From: Ceratotherium simum simum
Taxonomy: Eukaryota > Chordata > Mammalia > Perissodactyla > Rhinocerotidae
NCBI RefSeq assembly: GCF_000283155.1
Contig: NW_004454282.1
Coordinates: 1,163,661 to 1,227,660 of the forward strand
Reading direction: 5' to 3'
DNA: 64,000 nucleotides
This document shows positions 36,368 to 46,640 of the stretch, one piece after another. Numbering within the stretch: the first letter of the stretch is position 1; every line of letters begins with the position of its first letter. Below the pieces are notes generated by a model. It was not told the origin of the DNA and did no database searches. It saw only the letters and a program-made list of their open reading frames with translations. Both the position numbers and the translations under genes were made by a program.

Positions 36368-37286
36368 TAAAATACCTTTTGGATTTTATTAAAATAGGTA
36401 GCCGAATTCAAACCAAAATAAGTCCTTTGTTTCCCTTCAGAGCAAAGTTTCGGTGTTATTTGCTAACAGTGGAGGCCAATGTCTACAGTACATCAATGCC
36501 AGTTAATTGGCCAGGCTTTTCTTATTCCTCAACTGGCACAAAGCCAGGATAGCGCTACTAAGTCCATATGTCTTCAACTCTGTTGGTCACAGGATAATTC
36601 TCCAGTTGATAGGTTGAATATGTGAATCTTTATTTTTGTCTCCAATCCTTCAAAGTTTTGCCTAATTCATGGGTGTTGCATTCTAACACTATGTTGTATG
36701 GCTATTGCCTCAAGGACAAGTAAAGACACTGCAGTTCCACTCCACAAGCAGTTCAGCTTCCGTGCAGAACTAGTCAGAAAACCATAGGTCATCATTTTGC
36801 TATAGACCTCCTCTTTCTAATTTTGGCTGTAATTTTCATATCAAAATAAATAATTAATTGGCTGTCTATCTAAAAGGATACAATGGGAGATCTAATTTAA
36901 TCAAATAAATAAACAAACTGGGTTAATTTAATAAGAAATTGAAATTGCAGGCAGGCCTTATTTTTTTTTTTCCTGGTCAACTTTTATACTTTTGCACATT
37001 ATCCATTACCACACCAAAACTGTCCTTCATACTCCACATTTGATTGTTAATGTATCATCTGAAGAGCAACAATTTCAAGTCTCTGCTAGCTACTATTGGG
37101 AAAAAGGGCCAGGAGGGCGAGGAGGTTGACTGGTGGGTGTGTGCCGTGGTGCTAGGCCCGTGGCAGCAAACACACTCCTCGACATCACTTTCTTTCCCCA
37201 TCTTCTAAGGTCTACAAAGTAGGCCTTGAAGCTGCCTGCTCAGCTCAGACCAACAACCCTGGTGAGTTTCCTCGCTTGATACCTCT
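36368..37286. other. Intronic sequence with a diverged partner at 38875
   Basis: No named repeat. The stretch 36765-36820 resembles 38880-38935 at roughly three quarters identity (see findings). An (T)n run lies at 36961-36971. Confidence 0.4.
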
Positions 37287-37626
37287 TGTAGGTTGAAGAG
37301 TGTCCCCCGAGGGTTCATGTCTACCAGGAACCTCAAAATATGACCTTATTTGGAAATAAGTTCTTGCAGATGTAATCAAGTTAAGATGAAGTTGTACTGG
37401 GTTAAAGTGGGCCCTAATCCAATGACTAGTGTCCTTGTAAGAAGAGAGAAGTTTGGATACAGGCACATGCGTAGAAGGAAGATGATGTCAAGAGACATGC
37501 AGGAAGAACACGTGACGTTGGAGGCAGAGATTGGAGTGATGCATCTATAAGCCAAGGAACACCAGGGATTGCTAACTGTCACCAGGGAGCTAGGAGAGAG
37601 GCAAGGAAGGCTTCCCCTTCAGAGCC
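37287..37626 (+). mobile_element. MLT1-type MaLR LTR, left part
   Basis: GTAGGTTGAAGAGTGTCCCC, GACCTTATTTGGAAATAAG, GGGCCCTAATCCAATGACTAGTGTCCTTGTAAGAAG and AGGCAGAGATTGGAGTGATGC are in MLT1 order. It is interrupted at 37627 by the duplicated 72-bp segment. Confidence 0.85.
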
Positions 37627-37698
37627 TCCATAATTCCCCCCTTTGCAGAAGGGGAGAAGTGATTTTCTGAGTTGTATTTAAAGGGATTTACTTATAAG
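37627..37698 (+). repeat. 72-bp segment duplicated from 38738-38810, inside an LTR
   Basis: It matches 38738-38810 with one substitution (C/G) and one single-T length difference. It is foreign to the surrounding MLT1, replacing roughly 15 bp of expected LTR between GAGCCTC and CTACTCTGGCAGC. Confidence 0.9.
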
Positions 37699-37817
37699 CT
37701 ACTCTGGCAGCTCCTTGATTTCAGACTTCTAGTCTCCAGAACTGTGGGACAGTAAATTCCTGTTTTAAGCCACTCCGTTTGTGATTCTTAGCTATGGCAG
37801 CCTAGGAAACAAGTACA
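37699..37817 (+). mobile_element. MLT1-type MaLR LTR, right part
   Basis: CTTGATTTCAGACTTCTAGTCTCCAGAACTGTGGGAC, TTTTAAGCCACTCCGTTTGTG and the end CCTAGGAAACAAGTACA complete the LTR. Confidence 0.85.
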
Positions 37818-38737
37818 ACACCCAATTTCCTCTCCTACTCCATTGTTTGGTCTCTCTGTGTGGTATGTCTGGGATGGAGAGACTCCAAGAGGGAGGGAAG
37901 TGTGAGTTTAAGCCTAAAGGATGCCCAAAAGCCCTGTTCCATTTACTCAGCACACGGTGACAGCTTAAAGTAATCTCAGAAGCCCACAGGAGCGAGGTAG
38001 GAACATTAATGAGCAGTTCAAGCCAGGGACTGGTGGGAGCTAGAAGGCCTATCAGCTGCTTAAAGGAGCCGCTGCTCTTCCCCTCCAGCCCATTGGTGCC
38101 TGGAGGAGATGTGTCACAGTATTGCCCTATTTTCCATTTGTCATAATTAGCCAGGAATGGGTTTTTACATGAAAGTTCCCAATTACTTGGATTAAAAGAA
38201 AATTCCATGCATAATAAAATAAACACATCTGTGGCTGGTCAGTCCTTCCTCTGGTCTTATGATGAAGGGCTGGCTGACATGTACCTAGCCCTGTACCGTC
38301 TCATAAGGTTAATAACTGCTGGTTTGGGGATGTCTGACTTAACTGCCCTCATTCCAGGGCATTGCTGGTGGCCCCTGGGGTCAGGAGTCCACTCCTGCCT
38401 GGGACCAGGCCTCCTGTGACAGCTCCACCATCCTGCCAGTTTGCTTGAGCTGAGAAGTAGCAGTACTTATATTAACCATGTTTAAAGTTTTATGATATAT
38501 TTTAGCCCTCCAGGAGTGTTAACCTCCCTTGTAATGTGTAAATCTATTCTTTCACATTCAGGCTTTCAACTTTCAAACAAGTTTTTTGGAACTCGTCGTG
38601 TATAAAAGACCCTTGCGATTTTTTTAAATTACACATAATTTTAAGTGAGTTACGTTATCACTAATCTAACAATGTTAAAGATGATTTAAAATTTAACAGT
38701 TTGACACTTCCATTGTTTGTTGAAAGGAAATTATTAA
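37818..38737. other. Intronic sequence, nothing recognised
   Basis: The ORFs 37792-38226 (minus) and 38207-38419 (plus) have no domain or family resemblance and no splice context. Confidence 0.45.
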
Positions 38738-38810
38738 TCCATAATTCCGCCCTTTGCAGAAGGGGAGAAGTGATTTTCTGAGTTGTATTTTAAAGGGATT
38801 TACTTATAAG
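38738..38810 (+). repeat. 73-bp partner (probable source) of the 37627 duplication
   Basis: Near-identical to 37627-37698. It lies in unique-looking sequence, so it is the more likely donor. Confidence 0.85.
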
Positions 38811-40834
38811 GGAAGTATTTTCTTATGACTCAGAGGTAGGCGAGGAAATGCTGCCTCTCTCACCAGCAATGGGGCTTCAGTATAGAACTTCTCAGAAAGT
38901 CATAGGTGGCCATTTTGGGATAACCCTCCTCTGTAGGGTGATAGAATATTGTGGAGTTGGCAGCTTCTATCATCTGTTACTAAAGCCCTCAAAAAGAAAA
39001 GATCAGCATTTTTAAAGGTCTGGTGTCCCCAGACTGGTTTTGATTTATAGGACTGACAAGGTCAGCTCTTCAATGGCTATAACGCAGAGCCTTATATTAA
39101 GAAAGAGAGATTCAATTTATCTCATAATTCCAGATACACTCCTATCCTCCATGGATCTGAAATCTCCAAATGACAGTGAGGGAACAACGGCTTCTCTATG
39201 CAATAGGTAATTTACTATGTTGTGCATTAGATGACCTCTTTTCGTGTAGGGAAAATTAAGTCCTGTATCACACCTTTATTTTTACACCTTGCTGCTTTAT
39301 CATCTTTGACTTTTTTCTGATACTATCAATGATTTTAAAAGAGCCTACAGGTAGGTCAGGGCTAACCTGTTCTAAGCTGGGAATGGATTTACATTTTCAT
39401 TTCTTTTTATAATTCTATCACTGGTCATGAGTATTAGGAGGAGCTGCAAGTTCAATATCAGGCTAATAGCTACAGATCAGTCAATAGTTTGAAGTGAGGA
39501 AACCAAAATGAAATAGAAACTTTTAAATCTCATCAAGAAACAAACATGAAAATAAAACTATCTTTGGATTGGATTCAGGTACTATATTCATGGGGAAAAA
39601 AATGAATGTAGAAATATTAATTGAAAACTCTTTTTCTAAGTTGGTGTAGGATCCAAACTGGAAGGAAGCAAGTGTCTAAATATTAGTGTTGAGCTGCATT
39701 TCCAAAATTCCTTGAGTTAGTCCAAATTAGCTCCCCAAGGCGAAATGCTAGCTTTATAGCTAATTCCTGACTCATAAAAATCCTATATAACAAATTAAAA
39801 GCAACAGGTCATTATATACTTACCCTTTATCTGCAGAAATAAATAGGCAAAAGTATATGATATAGGTGTATATGAAGAAATATAAGGTCAATTTTTTCAT
39901 ACTCAGAAATCCATGGTTATTCTTCCATAATAGAGTTAATCAGTCTTCTAGCAACAAGTTCTATGGAGCTAGCCATCATGGAATTATCTGCAGAATCCAT
40001 TCCGTCCTCTCCACTTTCACTGCCACTCTCTCCTGAACAAGTTCAGTACTTTCTTTAAGACATTGGACTTGTCCAGTTGTAAGAGCTTAAAACGCAATTT
40101 CCAATATCTTAAATTATTGGCTCATATAACTGGAGCATCTAAGAGAAATTGTTCATTTTAGGCATAGACAGAAACAGGGGCTCAAGGATGCCATAATGTC
40201 TCTGCCTTTTTCTCTTTCTTTCTTTTGGGCTCTGTTTCTCTTTGCTTGGCTTCTTTAAGGCATGCTTTCTATGGCACGCAAGATGACTGCAAACAGTTCT
40301 AGATTCCTATCTCCAAATTTAACAATTTAGCATAAAGAGATTGTTTCCTCAAATAGCTCCCAGTTTTGGTGTCGTGCCTATCCATAAACCAGTCACTGCA
40401 GAGAACACAGTCTCCTGATCAGCCAGGCCTCCGTCCCTGTCCATCTTTATACTACAGATAGTATGAGAAACAGCTTCCCCACTGGAAAAAGTAATGCCCC
40501 TTCTACTATGCATTTATACAAATGTGTGCATTATGGTATGTAACACATTGGAATTATTTCTAGATATATAATCATCTAAAGTCCTCCTGACTTATATAGG
40601 CCTAGTGTAGAGGAGGTGTTTAATAGATATTTATGAATGAGTCCAATTTTTCATCCCCCTTCCATGACTGCTTGTCACCCAAATGCTTCGTTAAGCGTAA
40701 TCACGTGTTGTTGGACTTCAGAGGGGCAGAACTACTCAGTAATAGTCATAGTCTTAATAGAGTCCTTTATAAATGTTTGAAACAATGGCTCTAGGAGCAT
40801 ACAGAACTTTAGTTAATAGAACATTTGGCTAATG
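38811..40834. other. Intronic sequence, repeat-poor
   Basis: No exon recognised. A short L2-like terminus may lie at 40598-40644 (TAGAGGAGGTGTTTAATAGATATTTATGAATGA). Confidence 0.4.
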
Positions 40835-41065
40835 CACTTATGTGGTGCATATTATGAACCAGGTGCTGTTCTGAGCATCACATATCTTTACAACACCCTA
40901 TGAGATATAGTTATTTTTATTATTCCATTATCTCAAATAAAGAAATTTAGGTACAGAGAAATTAACTTACCCAGAGTCACATAGCTTATATGTGGCACAA
41001 GCCTGATTTGAGCCTAGACAGTTTAGTTCCAGAGTTTATGTTTTTCATCACTACACTATATTCCT
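40835..41065 (+). mobile_element. MIR SINE
   Basis: TTATGAACCAGGTGCTGTTCTGAGCA, CACCCTATGAGATA, GAGAAATTAACTTACCCAGAGTCACATAGC and CATCACTACACTATATTCC follow MIR order to its end. Confidence 0.85.
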
Positions 41066-41534
41066 TGGATAACAAAGTGGTTGAATTTCACAAAAGAACA
41101 GTTCCCCCAACTTCATATTACACCCATATTTGTATTATACCTAGGAAGAATAAGTAGTCACAGCAATATGATGTGATTTAATGACTGCTACTAAAAATTA
41201 CCCCTTCTACAAATTATCTCTCTTACCGACCTTCTCCATTATCTGAAATTTTAGCATTAGAGGCTTAGTTCTTTTACTTACCTCTTTGCAAATGACAATA
41301 GGAGGATTAGAATACTAAACCAGCGTCAGGCACTGAAATCTTAAAAATGAATAGTACAGTTGATAAAAGGAAATTGAACGGGGAAGCTTTGATGATAAGG
41401 GGCAAAGAGACTTTTGTGAGAGATGGTGAAGAGCTAGCTGGGTCCCATAGCTGGAGTAGCAACAATATGTTGGGTGCCTTTTGTGCAATGGAAATACAAA
41501 AATTAGGGATGCAGGGATGGAAATGATACTGGGA

Positions 41535-41643
41535 AATTCATTTGTACAGCACTTTATAGTTAATAGAACTTTTCAAGTATCTTATCTCATTATAGATGAT
41601 AATCATCATAATACCCTCTGAGATTAAAAAAATAAAAAATGAC
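41535..41643 (+). mobile_element. MIR SINE, left part
   Basis: ACAGCACTTTATAGTTAATAGAAC ... CAAGTATCTTATCTCATTATAGATGATAATC ... ATACCCTCTGAG is a diverged MIR 5' half, interrupted by a hAT MITE. Confidence 0.55.
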
Positions 41644-41856
41644 GTAGACCAGTAGCTCTCAACTGCAGGTAATTTTGTCCCCAGGGAACATTTGACAATA
41701 TTTGGAGACATTTTTGATTGTTACAACTTGGGAGGAAGGACAGAGCTATTGGAGTCCACTGGGTAGAGGACAAGGATGCTGCTAAATATCCTCCCAAGGA
41801 CAAAGAATTATCTGGTCCAAATGTCAGTAGTACCAAGGTTGAGAAACCCTGTCTTA
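41644..41856. mobile_element. hAT-Charlie MITE inside MIR
   Basis: CAGTAGCTCTCAACTGCAGGTAATTTTGTCCCCAGGGAACATTTG ... GAATTATCTGGTCCAAATGTCAGTAGTACCAAGGTTGAGAAACCCTG matches a common MER-type hAT element end to end. Confidence 0.8.
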
Positions 41857-41945
41857 GAGCATAAATAAGTTGGCCAGTCATATGCTTAGCAAGTATCAGG
41901 GTCAAGGCTAGGACCCAGGTCATCTGATGACAAATCCTTTGTTTC
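41857..41945 (+). mobile_element. MIR SINE, right part
   Basis: AAGTATCAGGGTCAAGGCTAGGACCCAGGTCATCTGATGACAAATCC is the MIR 3' end after the MITE. Confidence 0.5.
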
Positions 41946-42604
41946 CCTTTTCGTATCGTTTGCCATAATACAGTGCGATACAGGTGATGGCTTTATGTTT
42001 GGGGAATTACAATACCATTTTAAATGGTATAAATTATTAATAGGCCTTTGTGCTATGAAAGAGTCCGCTTACCCCTCAGAGCATTTAATACGCCGCAGAT
42101 CTATGTTACCTCGCGGAAGATGACTCCATATTCAAAACACAAATGTCACCTTCCTTGTTGAGTTCTCATTTGCCAACATTTCACAATTTCCAGTGAATTG
42201 CTTAATAAATAGGAATATGATTAACTTCTTTTAAGCTATTTTTGTGATTATTGATGTAATTAGGATTTGATCACCACTCTATTTTTGTCAGTACATCTGC
42301 TCTTTGGCTAATGGGATATCATATGGTCTTTATTGAGCAACTGTTATGTGCGTATCTGTGGTGTGAATGAACAATGGGCCTCCTTGTCTGTATCTTGTAC
42401 GCTGATTGGGGATGATCAGTTAGTTTGTATATTGACTTCAGATTATTAGAAATGATAGTTGGAGTGCAAAAAGCAGGCTGATTTAGTTACTATATTAAGA
42501 GAAAGTATGTTAAGAGAATGTTGTCCGATTTTCCCCACGTATACAAATGACTAAATAAAAGAACATAGTTTTAAAGATGAAAGAAAATCACTACCTAATA
42601 AATA
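41946..42604. other. Intronic sequence, unique-looking
   Basis: No repeat recognised. 42085-42120 holds three CpG sites (TACGCCGCAGATC, CTCGCGGAAG), unusual for this CpG-poor window. Confidence 0.4.
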
Positions 42605-42830
42605 CCAGGAAATGTGCTATGAATCTCACTGAACCTAACTTACCTAGTTCTTACTATCAGTCTATCCAACTGGTATTGTTCACTCCATTTTATAGATGAG
42701 AAAGCTAAAACTTAGGAAGTTAAGCAAGTTGCCTCCTGTCACAACAGCTAGAACTGACAGAACTGGAATTTAAACACCCATCCTTCTGACTCCAAAATCC
42801 TTTGTAGAGTTCTTACACCTTCATATCTTC
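42605..42830 (+). mobile_element. MIR SINE
   Basis: TTCACTCCATTTTATAGATGAGAAAGCTAAAAC ... AACAGCTAGAACTGACAGAACTGGAATTTAAACACCC follows the MIR core order. Confidence 0.7.
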
Positions 42831-43104
42831 TCTTCAGTGTGATCACAGAACGTGGAACAGGTCATCAGGAAGTCTATAGCTTCTCCATCCCTGAGAGCCT
42901 TCATGAAAAGTATATACAGCATTTGCGACCCAGTGTATTTAAATCTTCACCTGTGGTTTTAAAATGCTTAGCCAAAAGTTCTAAGTGAATTTATGCCCAT
43001 CCTAGACTCCTTGTTTCAAATATTTGTAAAGGACTCTGGTAAGGCTGGCACCAGTGCCTAATGGTTCAGTCACTCTGAATTCCTATAACATGTTGTTGAT
43101 TTTT

Positions 43105-43870
43105 CTCTTAGAATATTTATTTATTTACTTATTCACTCAGTCCTTAACAGATACTTGCAGGACATCTACTACATGTCATCCTATGTACTAGATCCCGGTG
43201 ATTGAGTCCTAATACAAACACAGTCCCTGCCCTCAGGGAGGCTAATATTCTGTGTGTTAAGACAGTTAACAAGTAAACAAAACTTCTGGATTGTGTTTAA
43301 TGGGAAGAAATAAAGTGGCTGCAGGAAAAGAGAATAACAGGGAAATCCACTTTAGAAATGTGAGTTAGGAAAGGTCTATAAGAAAAAGCTACCTCTATGT
43401 TGAGGTCCTGAGAGGATGAGAAGGTGGCAGCTATGTCCTGATGTCGAGGCAGGCAGAACAGCAAATAGGAAGGCCCTGAGACGGAAAGGGTTTCAGATAC
43501 CCTAGGAACTTGCAGAAAGCCAGTGTGACTAGAGTTCATTGAAGGGTAGAAAGATTAGAATAAAATAAAGTAGGCAAGAGAGTGGCAAAGGCCAGATCCA
43601 TTAGGCCTTGTAGGTTCTAGAAAGGAATTTATTCTGAATGCAATGGGGAGCCAAGGTAGGATCTTTAAGCCTGGCAAGTGTTGTAATCTGATTTATATTT
43701 TAAAAGATCACCTGGGCACTGACTGAAGAATGCATCTGAGGGGTAAGAGTAGGAATAGGCAGATCATTTAGGAGGCAGATCATTTGATAGGCTGGGCGAG
43801 AAGGAGAGCAGAAGAGATCCAAAGAAGTGGGTAGATTTGAAAGAGATAGTAGAGATTGAACAGACATTTA
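43105..43870 (-). mobile_element. L2 LINE fragment, minus strand
   Basis: It begins with the reversed terminus (TATTCACTCAGTCCTTAACAGATACTTGC), then CAGTCCCTGCCCTCAGGGAGGCTAATATTCTG, GGCCTTGTAGGTTCTAGAAAGG and ATCTGATTTATATTTTAAAAGATCACC, in reversed L2 order. Confidence 0.8.
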
Positions 43871-44578
43871 CCTGAATGAGCTATCTGTGTACAACTTTCA
43901 CAGCTGTATGTCTTATTCATCTTTGCATCTTCCTCTTCTGCTGTAGTCATATTGACAATAGTGTTCTCTAGAATCCTTCCTGGTCAAGCTTTTGTGTTTG
44001 CCAGTGAAAGCATTACCTTCCCACCAGGTAGTAGATAATGGTCCCTAATTGTAGTGCCTGAGATGTGCCATCTGCATTTGCTGTTCTGCCAAAGTCATAC
44101 CATATTGTGGAGTATTTTAATTTTTTTAAGTTCAATTGTTGCATCTCATTAAAAATGTATTGTCTGGCATATTTCAGAAATAAATATGCTTAATAATACT
44201 TCATTTAATTTAAGCCTCTCATCTAGAAGAAAACACTTTCAATGAAAATGCATAAAGTGGCCAATCAAGGGACTTTTTCCTTATTCCTCATTGGCAATTT
44301 TAAGACTAATGGCGATCTACAATAATGTGGTTAGAAGAGAGAATGGTTACAACCTATCTAATGTTTTTAATAGTTATTCCAACAGAATGTTGAGACCATT
44401 TTAGCAAGAAAAGTATTAAAAATACTAAATAAGTCACATGTCCTAATTATATTTATGTGTATGTAGACAAATATCCTAAATAAAGATGAGGCTGTCAAAT
44501 GATGTAGCCATGATTTATAGTTTGAAAGATGACAGAATGACAGAAAAAAATTTCCAATTAGTCATATGAGATAAACTT
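43871..44578. other. Intron immediately upstream of the exon
   Basis: AT-rich, no repeat recognised; leads into the branch point and polypyrimidine tract. Confidence 0.5.
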
Positions 44579-44609
44579 ACCATTTTTGGTTTATTTGCTT
44601 TGATTTCAG
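44579..44609 (+). promoter_or_regulatory. 3' splice site (branch point candidate, polypyrimidine tract, AG) of the CNTN4 exon
   Basis: A T-rich tract runs into TTTCAG at 44604-44609 directly before the exon. A CTTAC branch-point-like motif has its A at 44579, 31 nt before the first exon base, which is a normal distance. The site is what fixes the exon start and its phase. Confidence 0.8.
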
Positions 44610-44737
44610 AATTACCATTTCTGAAGATGGAAGTCTCAGAATCGTCAATGTGACTAAATCAGATGCTGGGAGTTATACCTGTATAGCCACTAACCATTTT
44701 GGAACTGCTAGCAGTACTGGAAACTTGGTAGTAAAAG
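44610..44737 (+). CDS. CNTN4: Internal coding exon of contactin-4 (fifth Ig domain, C-terminal half)
   Basis: Contactin-4 is a GPI-anchored cell-adhesion protein of neurons, with six Ig domains followed by four fibronectin type III domains; it acts at the outer cell surface in axon guidance and synapse wiring. The 128-nt exon begins with one base that completes a split codon, reads 42 full codons from 44611 to 44736, and ends with one base of the next codon (enters after codon base 2, leaves after base 1). The peptide starts [16 protein letters not shown] and continues [18 protein letters not shown], ending in LVVK. The D-x-G-x-Y-x-C signature gives the F-strand cysteine of an Ig fold, and NVT is a possible N-glycosylation site. 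From memory it differs from human CNTN4 at about two residues (S for N, V for I), while CNTN6 is clearly less similar at this position. No stop or frameshift is seen. The partner half of the domain and all other exons lie outside the window. Family identity is very secure; the CNTN4 assignment over other contactins is strong but unaligned. Confidence 0.88.
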
Positions 44738-44743
44738 GTAATG
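44738..44743 (+). promoter_or_regulatory. 5' splice site of the CNTN4 exon
   Basis: The exon ends AAAAG and the intron starts GTAATG. This is a usable but not ideal donor: consensus A is present at +3 and +4, but position +5 is T rather than G. Reading through it gives a stop within a few codons (TGA/TAA at 44743-44747), which supports splicing here. Confidence 0.75.
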
Positions 44744-45403
44744 ACTAACCGAGAGAACACACACATTAATATTTGTGTCCTCATTTCTAGTAATGTAATC
44801 TATAGAAGTGGCATCATTCATATTAATAGGTACAGATATCACTGTGTTGCTAAATTAATTCATCATGGCAAACATGATATGATTAATAATTCTTAGAGCT
44901 GGTAATGAATGTGATTGAAAGGCTATCTTCTTTCGGAATCATCCAATACAATTTTGAGAATTACAGCCATTGTATCTCTTATAGTATTGTAACTAATGTT
45001 ATCTTCAATCCTTTAATTAAATTTCTTTCAAGTCTCTGTAGATTTGAAATTCATGTCTAGGAACACTGTGCTAACAAATTGAAAACCCACAACTCAAATA
45101 CTATTTTTAGCAAACACTGTTTAAACAATGACATTGGCTATTTTTAAAAGAGCTACCCTGGTTATTCAGAGATATGGATATGGATTATTATCCTAATAAA
45201 GGGCTTTGATCACCTCGGTGCTTTGCTTTAGTCACCCAGCCAACCCTGTCAGTTTTAAGGAAATAAAATTTTCCACGTACCGTAGACTGGGTGCTTTATA
45301 GTTTATGACAGAAAGTCCTTTATGCTCTTAGCACAGCACACGATGTGAGTCTATTTCAACACCAGGTTGGTGGGATGGGATGAAAATACTAAGAAAGAAT
45401 TGT
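44744..45403. other. Intron immediately downstream of the exon
   Basis: No repeat, second exon or decoy donor of note recognised before the ERE at 45418. Confidence 0.5.
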
Positions 45404-45417
45404 GAAGGATGAGATTT

Positions 45418-45606
45418 GGGCTGGCCCTGTGGCTTGGTGGTTAAGTGCGTGTGCTCCGCTGCTGGCGGCCCGGGTTCGGATCCCAGGCGCGCACCGACGT
45501 ACCGCTTCTCCGGCCATGCTGAGGTCGCGTCCCATGTACAGCAACTAGAAGGATGTGCATCTATGACATACAACTATCTACTGGGGCTTTGGGGGCGCGC
45601 GGGGGG
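45418..45606 (+). mobile_element. ERE-type SINE lacking an A tail (GC-rich 3' end)
   Basis: Head GGGCTGGCCCTGTGG through CAACTATCTACTGGGGCTTTGGGGG is near-consensus, but the usual AAATAAATAAAATCTTT(A)n tail is missing and replaced by a CGCGCGGGGGGG tract. A perfect 14-bp target-site duplication GAAGGATGAGATTT at 45404-45417 and 45607-45620 shows it is a genuine insertion. The ORFs on both strands are SINE artefacts. Confidence 0.93.
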
Positions 45607-45689
45607 GAAGGATGAGATTTTAATTAACATTCATTTGCATTTCTTTCACTTTATATCTTGCCAAGTCATAGAATTTTTAAGTTGAAGGG

Positions 45690-45835
45690 ATCTTGGCAAT
45701 GATATAACTGAGGAAGATAAGACTCAGGTTGGTGACTTTCTCAAGGTCATCAGTAGCAGAAGAGGGATGTGAACCAAGAAATCCTGATTCTGTATTCCGC
45801 TTGATTCTTTCTCCTGCACCAGGAAATCTTTTTAT
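45690..45835 (+). mobile_element. MIR-like fragment
   Basis: AACTGAGGAAGATAAGACTCAGGTTGGTGACTTTCTCAAGGTCATCAGTAGCAG ... GTGAACCAAGAAATCCTGATTC follows the MIR 3' half. Confidence 0.6.
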
Positions 45836-46419
45836 TCATTTTTCCTGTTTCTCCATAATGAATATGGATGGGTTATATCATATTATTTCCTTCTCGCCCA
45901 TTTGGTAGCTCCCTTTGTGAAATGAGATAGTCCAAGGCAAATAAAAATATCCAAAAAGAATATTTGCCTCAATTTTAATTTAAAGAAGAAGGCTAAAAAT
46001 AACCTAATTATATATTACTACCATTTAGGGAAGGCTTTTTATCATAAACGTACTTGTCTTTGCAGATAGAAAATTGGAAGTCCAAGAGTCATAAGTAAAT
46101 CTGTATTTAGATTGACTTTAGCTATTTCAGTCTATTAATTATTCACTCAGAGCAATAGCACAGGTGTATGACTGACTATGTGTTACTTTGTTTCACAGGG
46201 AAAAGGAAAAAGAGGTTAGATAATATTTATAAAGGAAAATTCCAGATAGAGGTCTTTGCTAATGTATGGCTATCTCAACTACGAAAGAAAACTTAGTAAT
46301 CAACTAGGACCAGGAGGGATCCCAAGGTTTCAGAGCTGGTTAGTTGCAGAGCTAGGACCTGTTATAGATTATTTGCTAGTTATGGAGATACAAGAGAATA
46401 GTAGGCAGCAGTCTTAAGT

Positions 46420-46640
46420 AGTGAGTAAGGGGCAGGGCTTAGAGTCAGAGAGATCTGTCTTTGAATTTCATTTCTCCCACTTACCAGCTCTGTGACCTTG
46501 GACAAGGTGATTAACCTGTGTGGGGATAATAGCAGTACGACTTCATGTGGTTGTTTTGTGACTAAGATAATCTGTGTTAAGTGCTTAACATGGTGCCTGG
46601 CACTTAGGAAATAGTAGTAGTTTTGTTGCTGTTGTTTATA
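46420..46640 (-). mobile_element. MIR SINE, minus strand
   Basis: GGCTTAGAGTCAGAGAGATCTG ... CCACTTACCAGCTCTGTGACCTTGGACAAGG ... ACATGGTGCCTGGCACTTAGGAAATAGTAG is a reversed full MIR. Confidence 0.85.

Larger units (their letters stand above)
1..44609 (+). other. CNTN4: Partial intron upstream of the CNTN4 exon
   Basis: This is inferred intron. No sequence resembling the preceding contactin exon (first half of Ig domain 5) was recognised, so this intron is at least 44.6 kb long. Contactin genes are known for very long introns. All ORFs in it lack family resemblance apart from L1 remnants. Confidence 0.75.

Noticed and set aside
37792..38226. 144-codon minus-strand ORF next to the MLT1 LTR
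   Set aside because: No motif, no flanking splice sites, and its start lies in LTR sequence; judged chance.
45416..45685. 89-codon ORF with CSAAGGPGSDP-like sequence repeated elsewhere in the window
   Set aside because: The same peptide pattern occurs wherever an ERE is translated; it is a SINE artefact, not a gene family.
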